Shown here in pieces: positions 27,754-37,390 of a stretch of 64,000 bases of DNA. The DNA comes from QZLE01 sp033852135 (GTDB lineage Bacteria; Pseudomonadota; Gammaproteobacteria; QZLD01): assembly GCA_033852135.1 (NCBI GenBank), contig JAWSVB010000010.1, forward strand, positions 227,379-291,378. Direction: 5' to 3'. The translations under genes were made by a program, and so were the position numbers. The notes beneath the pieces are model-generated. The model was given only the letters and a program-made list of their open reading frames with translations, was not told the DNA's origin and ran no database searches. Position 1 is the stretch's first letter. Each line of letters begins with the position of its first letter.

Positions 27754-28487
27754 TGAATGGACCCGCTATGTACACAGCGGTGCAGCACCAGACAAGAGAT
27801 GAGCTTTTGATAGATTTCGCTCCTCTTGTGAAAAGGATTGCATACCATTTATTAGCTAAACTTCCGCCTTCAGTACAAGTTGATGATCTTATTCAAGCAG
27901 GAATGATAGGCTTGCTTGAAGCCGCTGCACAATATGATTCTGCTCAAGGTGCGAGTTTTCGTACATATGCAGGGATCAGAATTCGTGGTTCTATGTTAGA
28001 TGAGATGCGTAGGTTGGATTGGACTCCGCGTTCAGTTCATAGAAAAGCCAGAAAAGTGGCAGAACAGGTGTCTAAGATAGAAAATGAAACTGGAAGAGAT
28101 GCCAAAGATGTTGATGTAATTGCAGCTCTAGGTATATCGATGGATGAATATCATCAGATTTTAAATGATGTTTCCACCTCAAAAATATTCAGTTTTGACC
28201 AGTTTGATTCGCAAAATGGCGACACAGATATGTTTTCTGATTCAGAGAACAACCCAATAAATGTACTGCAAAAACATGGTTTTAAGCTTGGTTTAGCTGA
28301 GGCAATTAGAAATTTGTCAGAAAGAGATCAGCTAATAATGTCGCTATATTACGAGGAAGAGCTAAACTTAAAAGAAATAGGGGAGGTGCTTAGTGTAAGC
28401 GAATCCCGTGTAAGTCAAATTCATGGTCGAATAATGCTCAAATTGAGAACTGTTATGAGCGAATGGGCCGAAAATGATATAGAGTGA
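27753..28487 (+). CDS. fliA: flagellar sigma factor FliA (sigma-28)
   Basis: 244 residues. Region 2 (LVKRIAYHLLAKLPPSVQVDDLIQAGMIGLLEAA, ASFRTYAGIRIRGSMLDEMR) and region 4 (EEELNLKEIGEVLSVSESRVSQIHGRIMLKLR) are both typical of FliA. It drives late flagellar and chemotaxis genes; matching sites are visible in this window at 33213 and 38958. It is translationally coupled to fleN (TAATG). Confidence 0.97.
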   Translation: MNGPAMYTAVQHQTRDELLIDFAPLVKRIAYHLLAKLPPSVQVDDLIQAGMIGLLEAAAQYDSAQGASFRTYAGIRIRGSMLDEMRRLDWTPRSVHRKARKVAEQVSKIENETGRDAKDVDVIAALGISMDEYHQILNDVSTSKIFSFDQFDSQNGDTDMFSDSENNPINVLQKHGFKLGLAEAIRNLSERDQLIMSLYYEEELNLKEIGEVLSVSESRVSQIHGRIMLKLRTVMSEWAENDIE

Positions 28488-28535
28488 ACAAATTGAAAGA
28501 AGTGAAAAGCTACCAAGTCAAAATCGGAGGTTGCC

Positions 28536-28922
28536 TTGGATAAAAATATGCAAATTTTGATTGTAGATGATTTCTCTACAATGCGCAGAATTATCAAAAA
28601 CCTGTTAAGAGATCTTGGGTTTACAAATACTCAAGAGGCTGATGATGGCAATACTGCATTGCCAATGTTGCAAAAAGGCGGTTTCGACTTTCTGGTTACA
28701 GATTGGAACATGCCTGGAATGACAGGGATTGAATTGCTTAAAGCTGTTAGAGCTGATGCAGGATTAAAAACCCTTCCAGTTTTGATGGTTACGGCAGAGG
28801 CGAAGAGAGATCAAATTATTGAGGCTGCTCAAGCTGGAGTAAATGGATATATTGTTAAGCCATTTACCGCAGTTACCCTGCAGGAGAAGATAGAGAAGAT
28901 ATTCGAAAGAATTGAAGCATAA
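28536..28922 (+). CDS. cheY: chemotaxis response regulator CheY
   Basis: 128 residues, a single receiver domain with phospho-acceptor D56 (FLVTDWNMPGMTG), the acidic residues in IVDDFSTMRR, and the lysine in VKPFT. It binds FliM when phosphorylated by CheA. The TTG start 28536 is supported by CGGAGG 8 bp upstream. It lies in the standard order fliA-cheY-cheZ-cheA-cheB. Confidence 0.97.
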   Translation: MDKNMQILIVDDFSTMRRIIKNLLRDLGFTNTQEADDGNTALPMLQKGGFDFLVTDWNMPGMTGIELLKAVRADAGLKTLPVLMVTAEAKRDQIIEAAQAGVNGYIVKPFTAVTLQEKIEKIFERIEA

Positions 28923-28946
28923 AAATTATATAAGTGGGTAAATATT

Positions 28947-29702
28947 GTGGATGCAAAAGCACAAACATACAGGGATCAGGCGCAACTGCTAATACGATGT
29001 CTGGATGCTGGAGATATAGACAAGGCTGATAGAGTCGTCGATGAGATGACAAAGCTAAGGGAAGGCGATCTATTTAAAGAGTTAGGAACACTAACTAGAG
29101 ATTTGCACGACACAATAGTTACCTTTGGCTCTGATATTGATGATAAACAAATTAATATTAAGAAGCTGGCAGAAGAAGAAGTGCCAGATGCAACGCAGCG
29201 CTTACAATACGTTATAGAGATGACAGAGTCTGCAGCAGATAGAACTCTTGAAGCTGTTGAAACTGGATTCCCGCTTGCTGAGGATATTGGTAATAGGGCC
29301 AACTATCTGAATGAAAAATGGGAAGCCTTTAAAAAGCGCAACATGTCCCCAGATGAGTTCCGTTCATTAAGTCTTGAATTAGATTCTTATTTTGCTGATA
29401 CCACAGAAAATGCAGAATTACTTCGTGAAAAAATGAACGATGCGTTAATGGCGCAAGAGTTTCAAGATATTACAGGGCAAATTCTTAAACGTGTTATAGA
29501 GATGGTTCATCATGTTGAAGAAAGTCTTGTTTATCTAATTAAGGTTTCTTCTGGAAAAGGATTGCTAACACTCGAAGATGAGAAAAAAGCAGAGCCAGAA
29601 GAGGAAAAGCTTGGGCCAGCAGTACCAGGTGTTGCAAAACAATCTGAAGTGGTGTCCGGTCAGGATGAAGTAGATGAATTACTTTCCAGTTTAGGGTTCT
29701 AA
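28947..29702 (+). CDS. cheZ: CheY-P phosphatase CheZ
   Basis: 251 residues, mostly long helices, with the catalytic region MAQEFQDITGQILKRVIEMVHHVE (the QDITGQ motif contains the phosphatase glutamine). The C-terminal tail, ending EVDELLSSLGF, is the CheY-binding peptide. GTG start. It lies directly between cheY and cheA. Confidence 0.95.
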   Translation: MDAKAQTYRDQAQLLIRCLDAGDIDKADRVVDEMTKLREGDLFKELGTLTRDLHDTIVTFGSDIDDKQINIKKLAEEEVPDATQRLQYVIEMTESAADRTLEAVETGFPLAEDIGNRANYLNEKWEAFKKRNMSPDEFRSLSLELDSYFADTTENAELLREKMNDALMAQEFQDITGQILKRVIEMVHHVEESLVYLIKVSSGKGLLTLEDEKKAEPEEEKLGPAVPGVAKQSEVVSGQDEVDELLSSLGF

Positions 29703-29713
29703 AGGAATAGTCT

Positions 29714-31951
29714 ATGGCGATAGATACAGATGATGAGATTGTTCAGGATTTTCTCGTAGAGTCGAAAGAGATTCTCGAAAGTCTAAGTGAGCAACTTGTA
29801 GGATTAGAGCAAAGCCCAGAAGATAGAGAGTTATTAAACTCCGTATTCCGTGGTTTTCATACAATAAAAGGCGGCGCAGGATTCCTAAATCTAGATGCGT
29901 TGGTTGAAGTTTGTCATATCACGGAAGATTTGTTTAATCTTCTCCGTCAGGGTGATTTAGTAGTAACTGCTGATTTAATGGATAACGTATTGCAAGCACT
30001 TGATTGTGTTAACGAGATGTTTGATGTTATTGAAGGCGGTGAAGACCCAGAAAAAGTTGAAAGAAGCTTAATTCAAAGGTTAGAGGCGTGTAGAGATCCT
30101 AATGGTCCAGGCCAATCTGGAGCTCCTGCTGCAGCCTCTCCAGCAGCGCCAGAAGTAAGTACATCAGTAGAGATGTTCGATGAACAACCAGCTGCAGCTC
30201 CATCTGGTGATGATATTACAGATGATGAATTTGAAGGTCTTCTTGATGCTCTAGAACAAGAAGGTGGTGGTGCAAAACCTGCAGATCCATCTGCTAGCGT
30301 AACTGATGATGAGTTTGATGATATTTTAAATCAGCTTCATAGTGGTGAAGCAGAAGCTCCAGCAGCTCAACCAGCTGCACCCGCCCCAGCAATTGGCGGT
30401 GGTGATAAAATTACAGATGATGAATTTGAAGCTTTATTAGATCAACTTCATGGCCAAGGTGGTGCTCCAACTCCTGCTGCGCCAACTCCGACCCCAACCC
30501 AAACTCCAGCCACTCCACCTCCTGCTGCATCAACTCCTGCGAAGGGAGAGAAAATTACAGATGATGAGTTTGAAGCATTATTAGATGAAATGCATGGTGA
30601 AGGCAAAGGTCCAACAGAAAAAGGAAACACTCCAGTGCAACCTCCTGCAGCACCCCCTGCGGCTTCTGCAAGTGCACCAGCTGCTCAACCTGCACCAAAG
30701 CCTGCCGAAACTCCAAAAGCTGTAGAGCCAGAAGCAAAAGGTGGTGCAAGTCAGGTTAAGACCGAGACAACTGTAAGAGTTGATACCGCAAGGCTTGATG
30801 ACATAATGAATCTTGTAGGTGAGTTGGTATTGGTTAGAAATAGACTAACTACTTTACGTACTTCGATTGATGATGAAAATCTAGGTGTTGCTGTAGCTGA
30901 TTTGGAACTGGTTACATCAGATTTACAGACAGCAGTTATGAAAACACGTATGCAGCCGATCAAAAAAGTATTTGGTCGATTCCCTCGTGTTGTACGTGAT
31001 CTCGCTCGAAGCTTAAATAAAGAGATTGAGCTAGAGCTGCGTGGTGAAGAAACAGATCTAGATAAAAACCTAGTAGAAGCTCTTGCTGATCCTCTTGTGC
31101 ATTTGGTCAGAAACTCAGTAGATCATGGTGTTGAAGCACCTGGTGATAGGGTTATGGCTGGTAAATCACGTTCAGGGCGGATAATTCTAGGTGCGGAACA
31201 GGAAGGTGATCATATCCTATTAACCATCACAGATGATGGTGGTGGTATGGACCCAGATATGCTGCGCAAAAAAGCAGTAGAGAAAGGGTTGATGGATCTT
31301 GATTCAGCTTCACGTTTGGATGATAAAGACTGCTTTAACCTTATCTTTATGCCAGGATTCTCAACCAAGAGTGAAATATCAGATATTTCTGGTCGTGGTG
31401 TTGGTATGGATGTGGTTAAAACTCGCATATCACAGCTTAATGGTGCGATTGATATTGATTCAGAGTTGGGTGTTGGCACAACAATTAGCATTAAGGTGCC
31501 ATTAACATTAGCTATTCTGCCAACATTGATGGTAACGCTTTGTGATAGAAAGTTTGCATTACCAATGTCTGTTGTGCGTGAGATCTTTGAATTAGATCAA
31601 GGTAGAACCAATATTGTAGACGGACAATTAGTTGTAATGGTTCGTGATAAAGCAATGCCTATCTTTTTCTTAGAACGCTGGTTAAAAAATATTTCAGGCG
31701 ATGAGATTGTTCAACGAAATGTCGACGAAGGTGAAGATGAGCGCCAAGTAGTTACAGTTGTAATTGGCAATATGATGGTCGGTTTTGTTGTAGATGAAGT
31801 AATTGGGTTAGAAGAGGTAGTAATTAAACCTCTAGGAGCAATGCTTCAAGGTCTATCTGGTCTGGCAGGTTCAACTATCACTGGTGATGGTAGAATCGCA
31901 TTGATTGTAGATATTCCAAGTCTTATCAATGAATACGGCAATAATATGTAG
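29714..31951 (+). CDS. cheA: chemotaxis histidine kinase CheA
   Basis: 745 residues. HPt domain with H49 (FRGFHTIKGGAGFL). A long Pro/Ala-rich linker (about 130-345) follows, with four copies of a motif reading ITDDEFEALLDQLHG, VTDDEFDDILNQLHS and similar. Then come the dimerisation domain (ARLDDIMNLVGELVLVRNRL), the HATPase domain (LVRNSVDHGVE, DDGGGM, FSTKSEISDISGRGVGMDVV) and a C-terminal CheW-like domain. Only one HPt domain is present. It probably runs on into cheB, 20 bp downstream. Confidence 0.97.
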   Translation: MAIDTDDEIVQDFLVESKEILESLSEQLVGLEQSPEDRELLNSVFRGFHTIKGGAGFLNLDALVEVCHITEDLFNLLRQGDLVVTADLMDNVLQALDCVNEMFDVIEGGEDPEKVERSLIQRLEACRDPNGPGQSGAPAAASPAAPEVSTSVEMFDEQPAAAPSGDDITDDEFEGLLDALEQEGGGAKPADPSASVTDDEFDDILNQLHSGEAEAPAAQPAAPAPAIGGGDKITDDEFEALLDQLHGQGGAPTPAAPTPTPTQTPATPPPAASTPAKGEKITDDEFEALLDEMHGEGKGPTEKGNTPVQPPAAPPAASASAPAAQPAPKPAETPKAVEPEAKGGASQVKTETTVRVDTARLDDIMNLVGELVLVRNRLTTLRTSIDDENLGVAVADLELVTSDLQTAVMKTRMQPIKKVFGRFPRVVRDLARSLNKEIELELRGEETDLDKNLVEALADPLVHLVRNSVDHGVEAPGDRVMAGKSRSGRIILGAEQEGDHILLTITDDGGGMDPDMLRKKAVEKGLMDLDSASRLDDKDCFNLIFMPGFSTKSEISDISGRGVGMDVVKTRISQLNGAIDIDSELGVGTTISIKVPLTLAILPTLMVTLCDRKFALPMSVVREIFELDQGRTNIVDGQLVVMVRDKAMPIFFLERWLKNISGDEIVQRNVDEGEDERQVVTVVIGNMMVGFVVDEVIGLEEVVIKPLGAMLQGLSGLAGSTITGDGRIALIVDIPSLINEYGNNM

Positions 31952-31971
31952 CAAATAGGTGGAATCTTCTA

Positions 31972-33036
31972 GTGGCAGTAAAAGTATTAATAGTTGATGA
32001 TTCAGGGTTTTTTCGCAGAAGGATAAGAACAGTCCTTGAGCAGGATCCAGATATCGAAGTGGTTGGTGAAGCTGCGAATGGTAAAGAAGCCATTGAGCGT
32101 ACAGCTGAGTTAAGACCAGATGTGGTTTCAATGGATGTGCAGATGCCTGTTATGGATGGTATTACTGCAGTTCGTGAGATCATGAAAAATACACCTACCC
32201 CGTGCTTAATGTTTTCAACATTAACTTTTGAAGGGGCTCAGGCAACTCTTGATGCTCTTGAAGCGGGTGCGATCGACTTTTTACCTAAGAAATTTGAAGA
32301 TATAAACAAAACCACAGAAGATGGTGGAAAAGTTCTTCAAGAGAGAGTTAAAATTATTGGCAAGCGTGGTTTACGCTTGGCACATACTAGAAGTAAAGAC
32401 CACATAGTTGGGAATAAAGAGAAAGCAACTGCTCATTCAACTAAGCAGGCAGCGGCTACTTCGCTAAAAAAATTCAATTTAGTAGCAATTGGAACCTCAA
32501 CTGGTGGACCAGTGGCTCTACAAAAAATTCTGACATCACTTCCTGCAAAATTTCCTTGTCCAATATTGTTGATACAGCATATGCCGCCAAAATTTACTAC
32601 GGCGTTTGCAGAGCGAATGAATGCACTTAGTAAGATAGAAGTTCGCGAAGCAGCAGATGGAGATGTATTAAAACCAGGTGTCGCATTATTGGCGCCAGGT
32701 GGTAGGCAAACAGGGATTAAAAAAGTTGGCAATGATATGGTCATAGAGATTTATGACGCAGGGCCAGAACAGATATACAAACCATGTGTTGATCTAACTT
32801 TTGAGCATGCTGCTAAAGTTGCTCCTGGAAAAACACTGGCAATTATCTTAACCGGTATGGGACGTGATGGATGCAAAGGTGCAAAAACACTGAAGAATAC
32901 AGGTGCAGAGATTTGGGCTCAGGATGAAGAGAGCTGCTTAATTTATGGAATGCCTGCGGCAGTAGCTAAATCCGGACTTGCAGATAAAATATCTGGTCTT
33001 GATGCAATAGCGAATGACCTTATAGTGGGATCGTAA
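31972..33036 (+). CDS. cheB: chemotaxis methylesterase/glutamine deamidase CheB
   Basis: 354 residues. Receiver domain with D55 (SMDVQMPVMDG), a linker, then the methylesterase domain with the active-site serine in GTSTGGPVALQ, the histidine in IQHMPPKF and the aspartate in LTGMGRDGCKGAK. GTG start with AGGTGGA upstream. No cheR is visible in the window, and motC/motD, which often follow cheB in related clusters, are missing. Confidence 0.96.
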   Translation: MAVKVLIVDDSGFFRRRIRTVLEQDPDIEVVGEAANGKEAIERTAELRPDVVSMDVQMPVMDGITAVREIMKNTPTPCLMFSTLTFEGAQATLDALEAGAIDFLPKKFEDINKTTEDGGKVLQERVKIIGKRGLRLAHTRSKDHIVGNKEKATAHSTKQAAATSLKKFNLVAIGTSTGGPVALQKILTSLPAKFPCPILLIQHMPPKFTTAFAERMNALSKIEVREAADGDVLKPGVALLAPGGRQTGIKKVGNDMVIEIYDAGPEQIYKPCVDLTFEHAAKVAPGKTLAIILTGMGRDGCKGAKTLKNTGAEIWAQDEESCLIYGMPAAVAKSGLADKISGLDAIANDLIVGS

Positions 33037-33091
33037 CTAGAGTAACTGAACTCTCTTTGTTGAAGTGCAGATAAAATATAGTTGTTAAATC

Positions 33092-33120
33092 AAAGGCATC
33101 TAAATATAGATGCCTTTTTT
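33092..33120 (+). terminator. intrinsic terminator after cheB
   Basis: AAAGGCATCTA, loop AATA, TAGATGCCTTT: an 11-bp perfect stem running into a T tract. It separates the flagellar/cheAB transcript from the parC unit. Confidence 0.92.
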
Positions 33121-33212
33121 AATGCATTGATTATCGAATTATTGTGTTAAAAGTTGAATAACAACATGTGCTATCACCTGTTGCTAGATAGGCATTTAGT
33201 GATAAAAACCCC

Positions 33213-33239
33213 TAAAGGAACGCGTAGTAATGCCGTTAA
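33213..33239 (+). promoter_or_regulatory. sigma-28 (FliA) promoter of the parC-parP-cheW unit
   Basis: TAAA, exactly 15 bp, then GCCGTTAA: 4/4 in the -35 core and 7/8 in the -10 against TAAA-N15-GCCGATAA. It lies about 180 bp upstream of ATG 33420, just after the cheB terminator. The remaining leader to 33419 shows no gene. Confidence 0.8.
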
Positions 33240-33419
33240 TATGAATGAGCTGTTCCTTATAGTGGCATTTGTTTTGGCATGAATAGTGCTGCAAACATTG
33301 AAAGTAACATAAAGGTATTTAAAAAGTGATATCAACAATAGATATCTCATGCAAGCAAATGGATCAATATTGCAACATGATCATGAATTGCCACAAAAAA
33401 ATATGGTAATGGAGTAGAA

Positions 33420-34214
33420 ATGAAAATATATACCGTCTCAAACCAAAAGGGTGGTGTCGGAAAAACGACAACTGTAGTCAGCCTTGGCGGATTATTGGCG
33501 AGAAAGGGATATCGGGTATTGATGCTTGATCTTGATCCTCATGGATCACTTACAGCTTACTTTAAACATGACCCAGATGAAATTGATGACACAGTATATG
33601 ACCTATTTAATTATGAAGGAGTGCCCAAAGCTCCATATGCACTGATTCGGCATACAGAAGTTGAAGGTTTAGATATGATTCCAGCTTCAACAGCAATGGC
33701 AACCCTAGACAGGCAGCTAGGAACAAAGAGTGGAATGGGGTTAGTGGTTAAATCTGCTTTAAACACCCTAAAAAGCCGTTATGATTTTGTTTTTCTAGAT
33801 TGTACTCCAATGTTAGGTGTTTTGATGGTCAATGCTTTGGCTGCTTGTGAGCATCTACTAATACCTGTTCAATCTGAATTTCTAGCCCTTAAAGGGTTAG
33901 AGCGAATGATGCATACACTTAAAATGATTCAAAAATCACGCGCTAATAAGCTTGAGTATACGATTTTGCCAACAATGTATGATCAGCGCACCAGAGCTTC
34001 AGTATCAACTGTGGAAGAGCTTAAAAAGAATTATTCAGAGTATCTATGGAATGGAGTTATTCCTGAGGACACCATGTTTAGAGAAGCTAGCAGGGTGGGC
34101 ATTCCGTTAACAGTGATGAAGCCGTGGGAGAAAGGAAGTCTCTCATATAGGAAGGTAGTTGAAGATCTAAAAATGGAAGAGGGAATAGTTAAACAAAAAA
34201 AGAATGAATCTTAG
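33420..34214 (+). CDS. parC: ParA-like ATPase for polar chemotaxis arrays (ParC type)
   Basis: 264 residues of the ParA/Soj family: Walker A NQKGGVGKTTTVVSLGG and the Walker A' region LMLDLDPHGSL. Its position before a CheW-domain protein and cheW matches the ParC-ParP arrangement of Vibrio and Pseudomonas, where the ATPase carries chemotaxis arrays to the cell pole, and not a chromosome-partition parAB pair (no parB nearby). A sigma-28 promoter precedes it, which agrees with a chemotaxis role. Confidence 0.85.
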   Translation: MKIYTVSNQKGGVGKTTTVVSLGGLLARKGYRVLMLDLDPHGSLTAYFKHDPDEIDDTVYDLFNYEGVPKAPYALIRHTEVEGLDMIPASTAMATLDRQLGTKSGMGLVVKSALNTLKSRYDFVFLDCTPMLGVLMVNALAACEHLLIPVQSEFLALKGLERMMHTLKMIQKSRANKLEYTILPTMYDQRTRASVSTVEELKKNYSEYLWNGVIPEDTMFREASRVGIPLTVMKPWEKGSLSYRKVVEDLKMEEGIVKQKKNES

Positions 34215-34283
34215 ACGCATGCACAACTAAAAATAATAAAAACCGATAAAATGATGAATTAACAACAAGAGCAACAACAAACA

Positions 34284-35561
<1,278 letters not shown>

Positions 35562-35705
35562 CGCTTATTAAAATAAGTCGTAAATAATGCAAGATAAATT
35601 GGGAAATGCCGCAAAAGATATTTATATTTTAGCCGCTTATAGTGAATCATTAAGTGTATTGCCCAATAAAAAAATAATTCATAAATTAGGATAAATAACA
35701 AATAC

Positions 35706-35738
35706 GTATTAATGGTTTTTATTAAAAACCATTAATAC
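35706..35738. repeat. perfect 15-bp palindrome between parP and cheW
   Basis: GTATTAATGGTTTTT, loop ATT, AAAAACCATTAATAC. There is no T tract after the stem on either strand, so it is not a classical terminator. It sits in a 304-bp gap that otherwise shows no gene; a smaller hairpin (CATCCC/GGGATG, about 35822-35837) lies near the cheW ribosome site. Confidence 0.6.
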
Positions 35739-35865
35739 CTCACGTTTCAGCTAAAAAGTAGCAAATAAAAGTGAATTTTGTGCAGTTATAGACTAATTTA
35801 TTAAGTATAGGAATAGAAACCATCCCTATGGGGATGTATGTACATAGCTAATTTGGAGATTATGG

Positions 35866-36345
35866 ATGGCTGATGATGAAAATAACAATTCTGAAGATCA
35901 GGTAACTCAGTGGGTAACTTTTAGCCTGGATCAGGAGATGTATGGAATTAACGTTATGAATGTGCAAGAGGTATTACCTTGCGCTGAAATAGCCCCAGTT
36001 CCTGGAGCACCTCCATTTGTACTTGGGATCATCAATCTACGTGGTAATGTTGTAACTGTAATCGATACAAGAATGAGATTTGGTTTGCCAACCCTTGAAG
36101 AGATGGGTAAATCAAGAGTAGTAGTTATTGAAGCAAATGATCAAGTTGCAGGCATATTAGTAGATAGCGTGTCTGAAGTAATAGGCGTAAAAGGTGGTGA
36201 AATTGATACAGCGCCTAGTGTTGGTAATGATGATTCATCAAGATATATCTACGGTGTAGTTAGTCGTGAGAACGTATTATTAATCCTAGTGGATGTATAT
36301 AAACTGCTGACCAGGGAAGAGTGGTCAGATATTGCAGCACTTTAA
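35866..36345 (+). CDS. cheW: chemotaxis coupling protein CheW
   Basis: 159 residues, a single CheW domain (QWVTFSLDQEMYGINVMNVQEVLP, GIINLRGNVVTVIDTRMRFGLP, ILVDSVSEVIGVK). It links receptors to CheA. TTGGAG lies upstream of ATG 35866. Third in the parC-parP-cheW order. Confidence 0.96.
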   Translation: MADDENNNSEDQVTQWVTFSLDQEMYGINVMNVQEVLPCAEIAPVPGAPPFVLGIINLRGNVVTVIDTRMRFGLPTLEEMGKSRVVVIEANDQVAGILVDSVSEVIGVKGGEIDTAPSVGNDDSSRYIYGVVSRENVLLILVDVYKLLTREEWSDIAAL

Positions 36346-36377
36346 GTAGCCTCAATAAAGATATAAAGGTATAGATA

Positions 36378-36569
36378 GTGGTAGATCAAGTAAAAATATC
36401 TCCACTATCATCTATTAAATCACCATCAAGACTGAATCGGCGACTATCAAATAAAAATGGTAAAAGTTTCGCAGAAGATCTCAGTCTTTTTTATGATGAT
36501 GAAAATCAAGAGATGAAAAAAAAGCCCAGAGCAAAAAAAACACTAGGGAAACTTGACGAATATATTTAA
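36378..36569 (+). CDS. small basic protein between cheW and the DUF2802 gene
   Basis: 63 residues from GTG 36378, with AAAGG 8 bp upstream. The sequence is hydrophilic and Lys/Arg/Ser-rich (SIKSPSRLNRRLSNKNGK, MKKKPRAKKTLGKL) with no membrane segment. I do not recognise a family. The good ribosome site, position in the operon and lack of an overlapping gene support it as real. Confidence 0.6.
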   Translation: MVDQVKISPLSSIKSPSRLNRRLSNKNGKSFAEDLSLFYDDENQEMKKKPRAKKTLGKLDEYI

Positions 36570-36671
36570 GAAGGGATATTGCCGGGAAAGTTGTGCATAA
36601 TTAAGTATAATGCCACTATAAAAATGTAAAAAATTCTGGTTAATATAAATAATAAAAGGAAAGAGGTTTAA

Positions 36672-37058
36672 ATGGAGATGCAGATAATTGCGGTTATATT
36701 AGCATTAATAATAGTTTTTCTTGCAATTCTCATGTTTAAAATCTGGAGTGACCTTAATAAGCTCAAAGCTAGAATAACTATATCTGAAAACAATTTAAGC
36801 CGAATTTCCGATTCATTTTATGGAATCTCTGCAGGTGCTGTTGGTCAGGGAGAGAATATTGCAAAGGTAGAAAAAGATATTGATCAAATAAGGTCAAGGC
36901 TTGAAACCATTGCGATGAATGAGCAGCAAAGTGCTGGTCATAGCCAAGCGATAAGAATGGCAAAACGAGGCGCTACCTCTGAAGAGATAGCTGAAACATG
37001 TGGCCTTACCAGAGTGGAAGCAGATCTGGTTATAAGACTGCATAGTGCAGAAGACTAG
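36672..37058 (+). CDS. DUF2802 family membrane-anchored protein
   Basis: 128 residues. One N-terminal transmembrane helix (about 3-25, IIAVILALIIVFLAILMFKIW), a coiled-coil stretch, then a C-terminal helix-turn-helix-like segment (IRMAKRGATSEEIAETCGLTRVEADLVIRLH) as in DUF2802 proteins that sit next to cheW in Pseudomonas-type flagellar clusters. Function unknown. AGAGG before ATG. Confidence 0.8.
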   Translation: MEMQIIAVILALIIVFLAILMFKIWSDLNKLKARITISENNLSRISDSFYGISAGAVGQGENIAKVEKDIDQIRSRLETIAMNEQQSAGHSQAIRMAKRGATSEEIAETCGLTRVEADLVIRLHSAED

Positions 37059-37105
37059 CTCATAGTATTTTCAAAGAGAGACTAGGTTACCCTGTAGTTG
37101 TAACG

Positions 37106-37390
37106 TTATTCCTGTGAAAACCCCTCTGGAAATTTACCTTTAATGATATAAGCGAAGGCAATAACTTCAGCTACCACCCTGTATAGCATCTCTGGAATTT
37201 CATCTCCAACATCAAAAGTTGCTAAGAATTTAGATAACTCTGGATCATTATGTAGGGGTACTCCATGCTCTTCAGCGATCTCAATAATTGCATCAGCAAG
37301 TGCGTCGCTTCCTTTAGCTGTTATCTTAGGAGCAGTTGCACCATCATATTTAAGAGCAATAGCGATAGGTTCTTTTTCAGGCTTTTTCAT
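37106..37390 (-). CDS. FlhB C-terminal-domain paralogue (FhlB/EscU-like)
   Basis: About 95 residues from the preferred ATG at 37390, which has GGAGG 8 bp upstream; the frame is open to 37408. The sequence (PIAIALKYDGATAPKITAKGSDALADAIIEIAEEHGVPLHNDPELSKFLATFDVGDEIPEMLYRVVAEVIAFAY) matches the part of FlhB after the NPTH cleavage site, without the membrane domain and without NPTH. It overlaps the end of the FliK-like gene by 14 bp. By inference the pair forms a secondary export-switch cassette. Confidence 0.85.
   Translation of the reverse strand: MKKPEKEPIAIALKYDGATAPKITAKGSDALADAIIEIAEEHGVPLHNDPELSKFLATFDVGDEIPEMLYRVVAEVIAFAYIIKGKFPEGFSQE

Noticed and set aside
33261..33284. Possible sigma-54 site GTGGCATTTGTTTTGGCA before parC
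   Set aside because: GG-to-GC spacing is 11 bp and a far better sigma-28 promoter lies nearby.
33420..34214. Chromosome-partition ParA (Soj)
   Set aside because: No parB or parS-like neighbour; the following genes are ParP-like and CheW, so a polar chemotaxis role is favoured.
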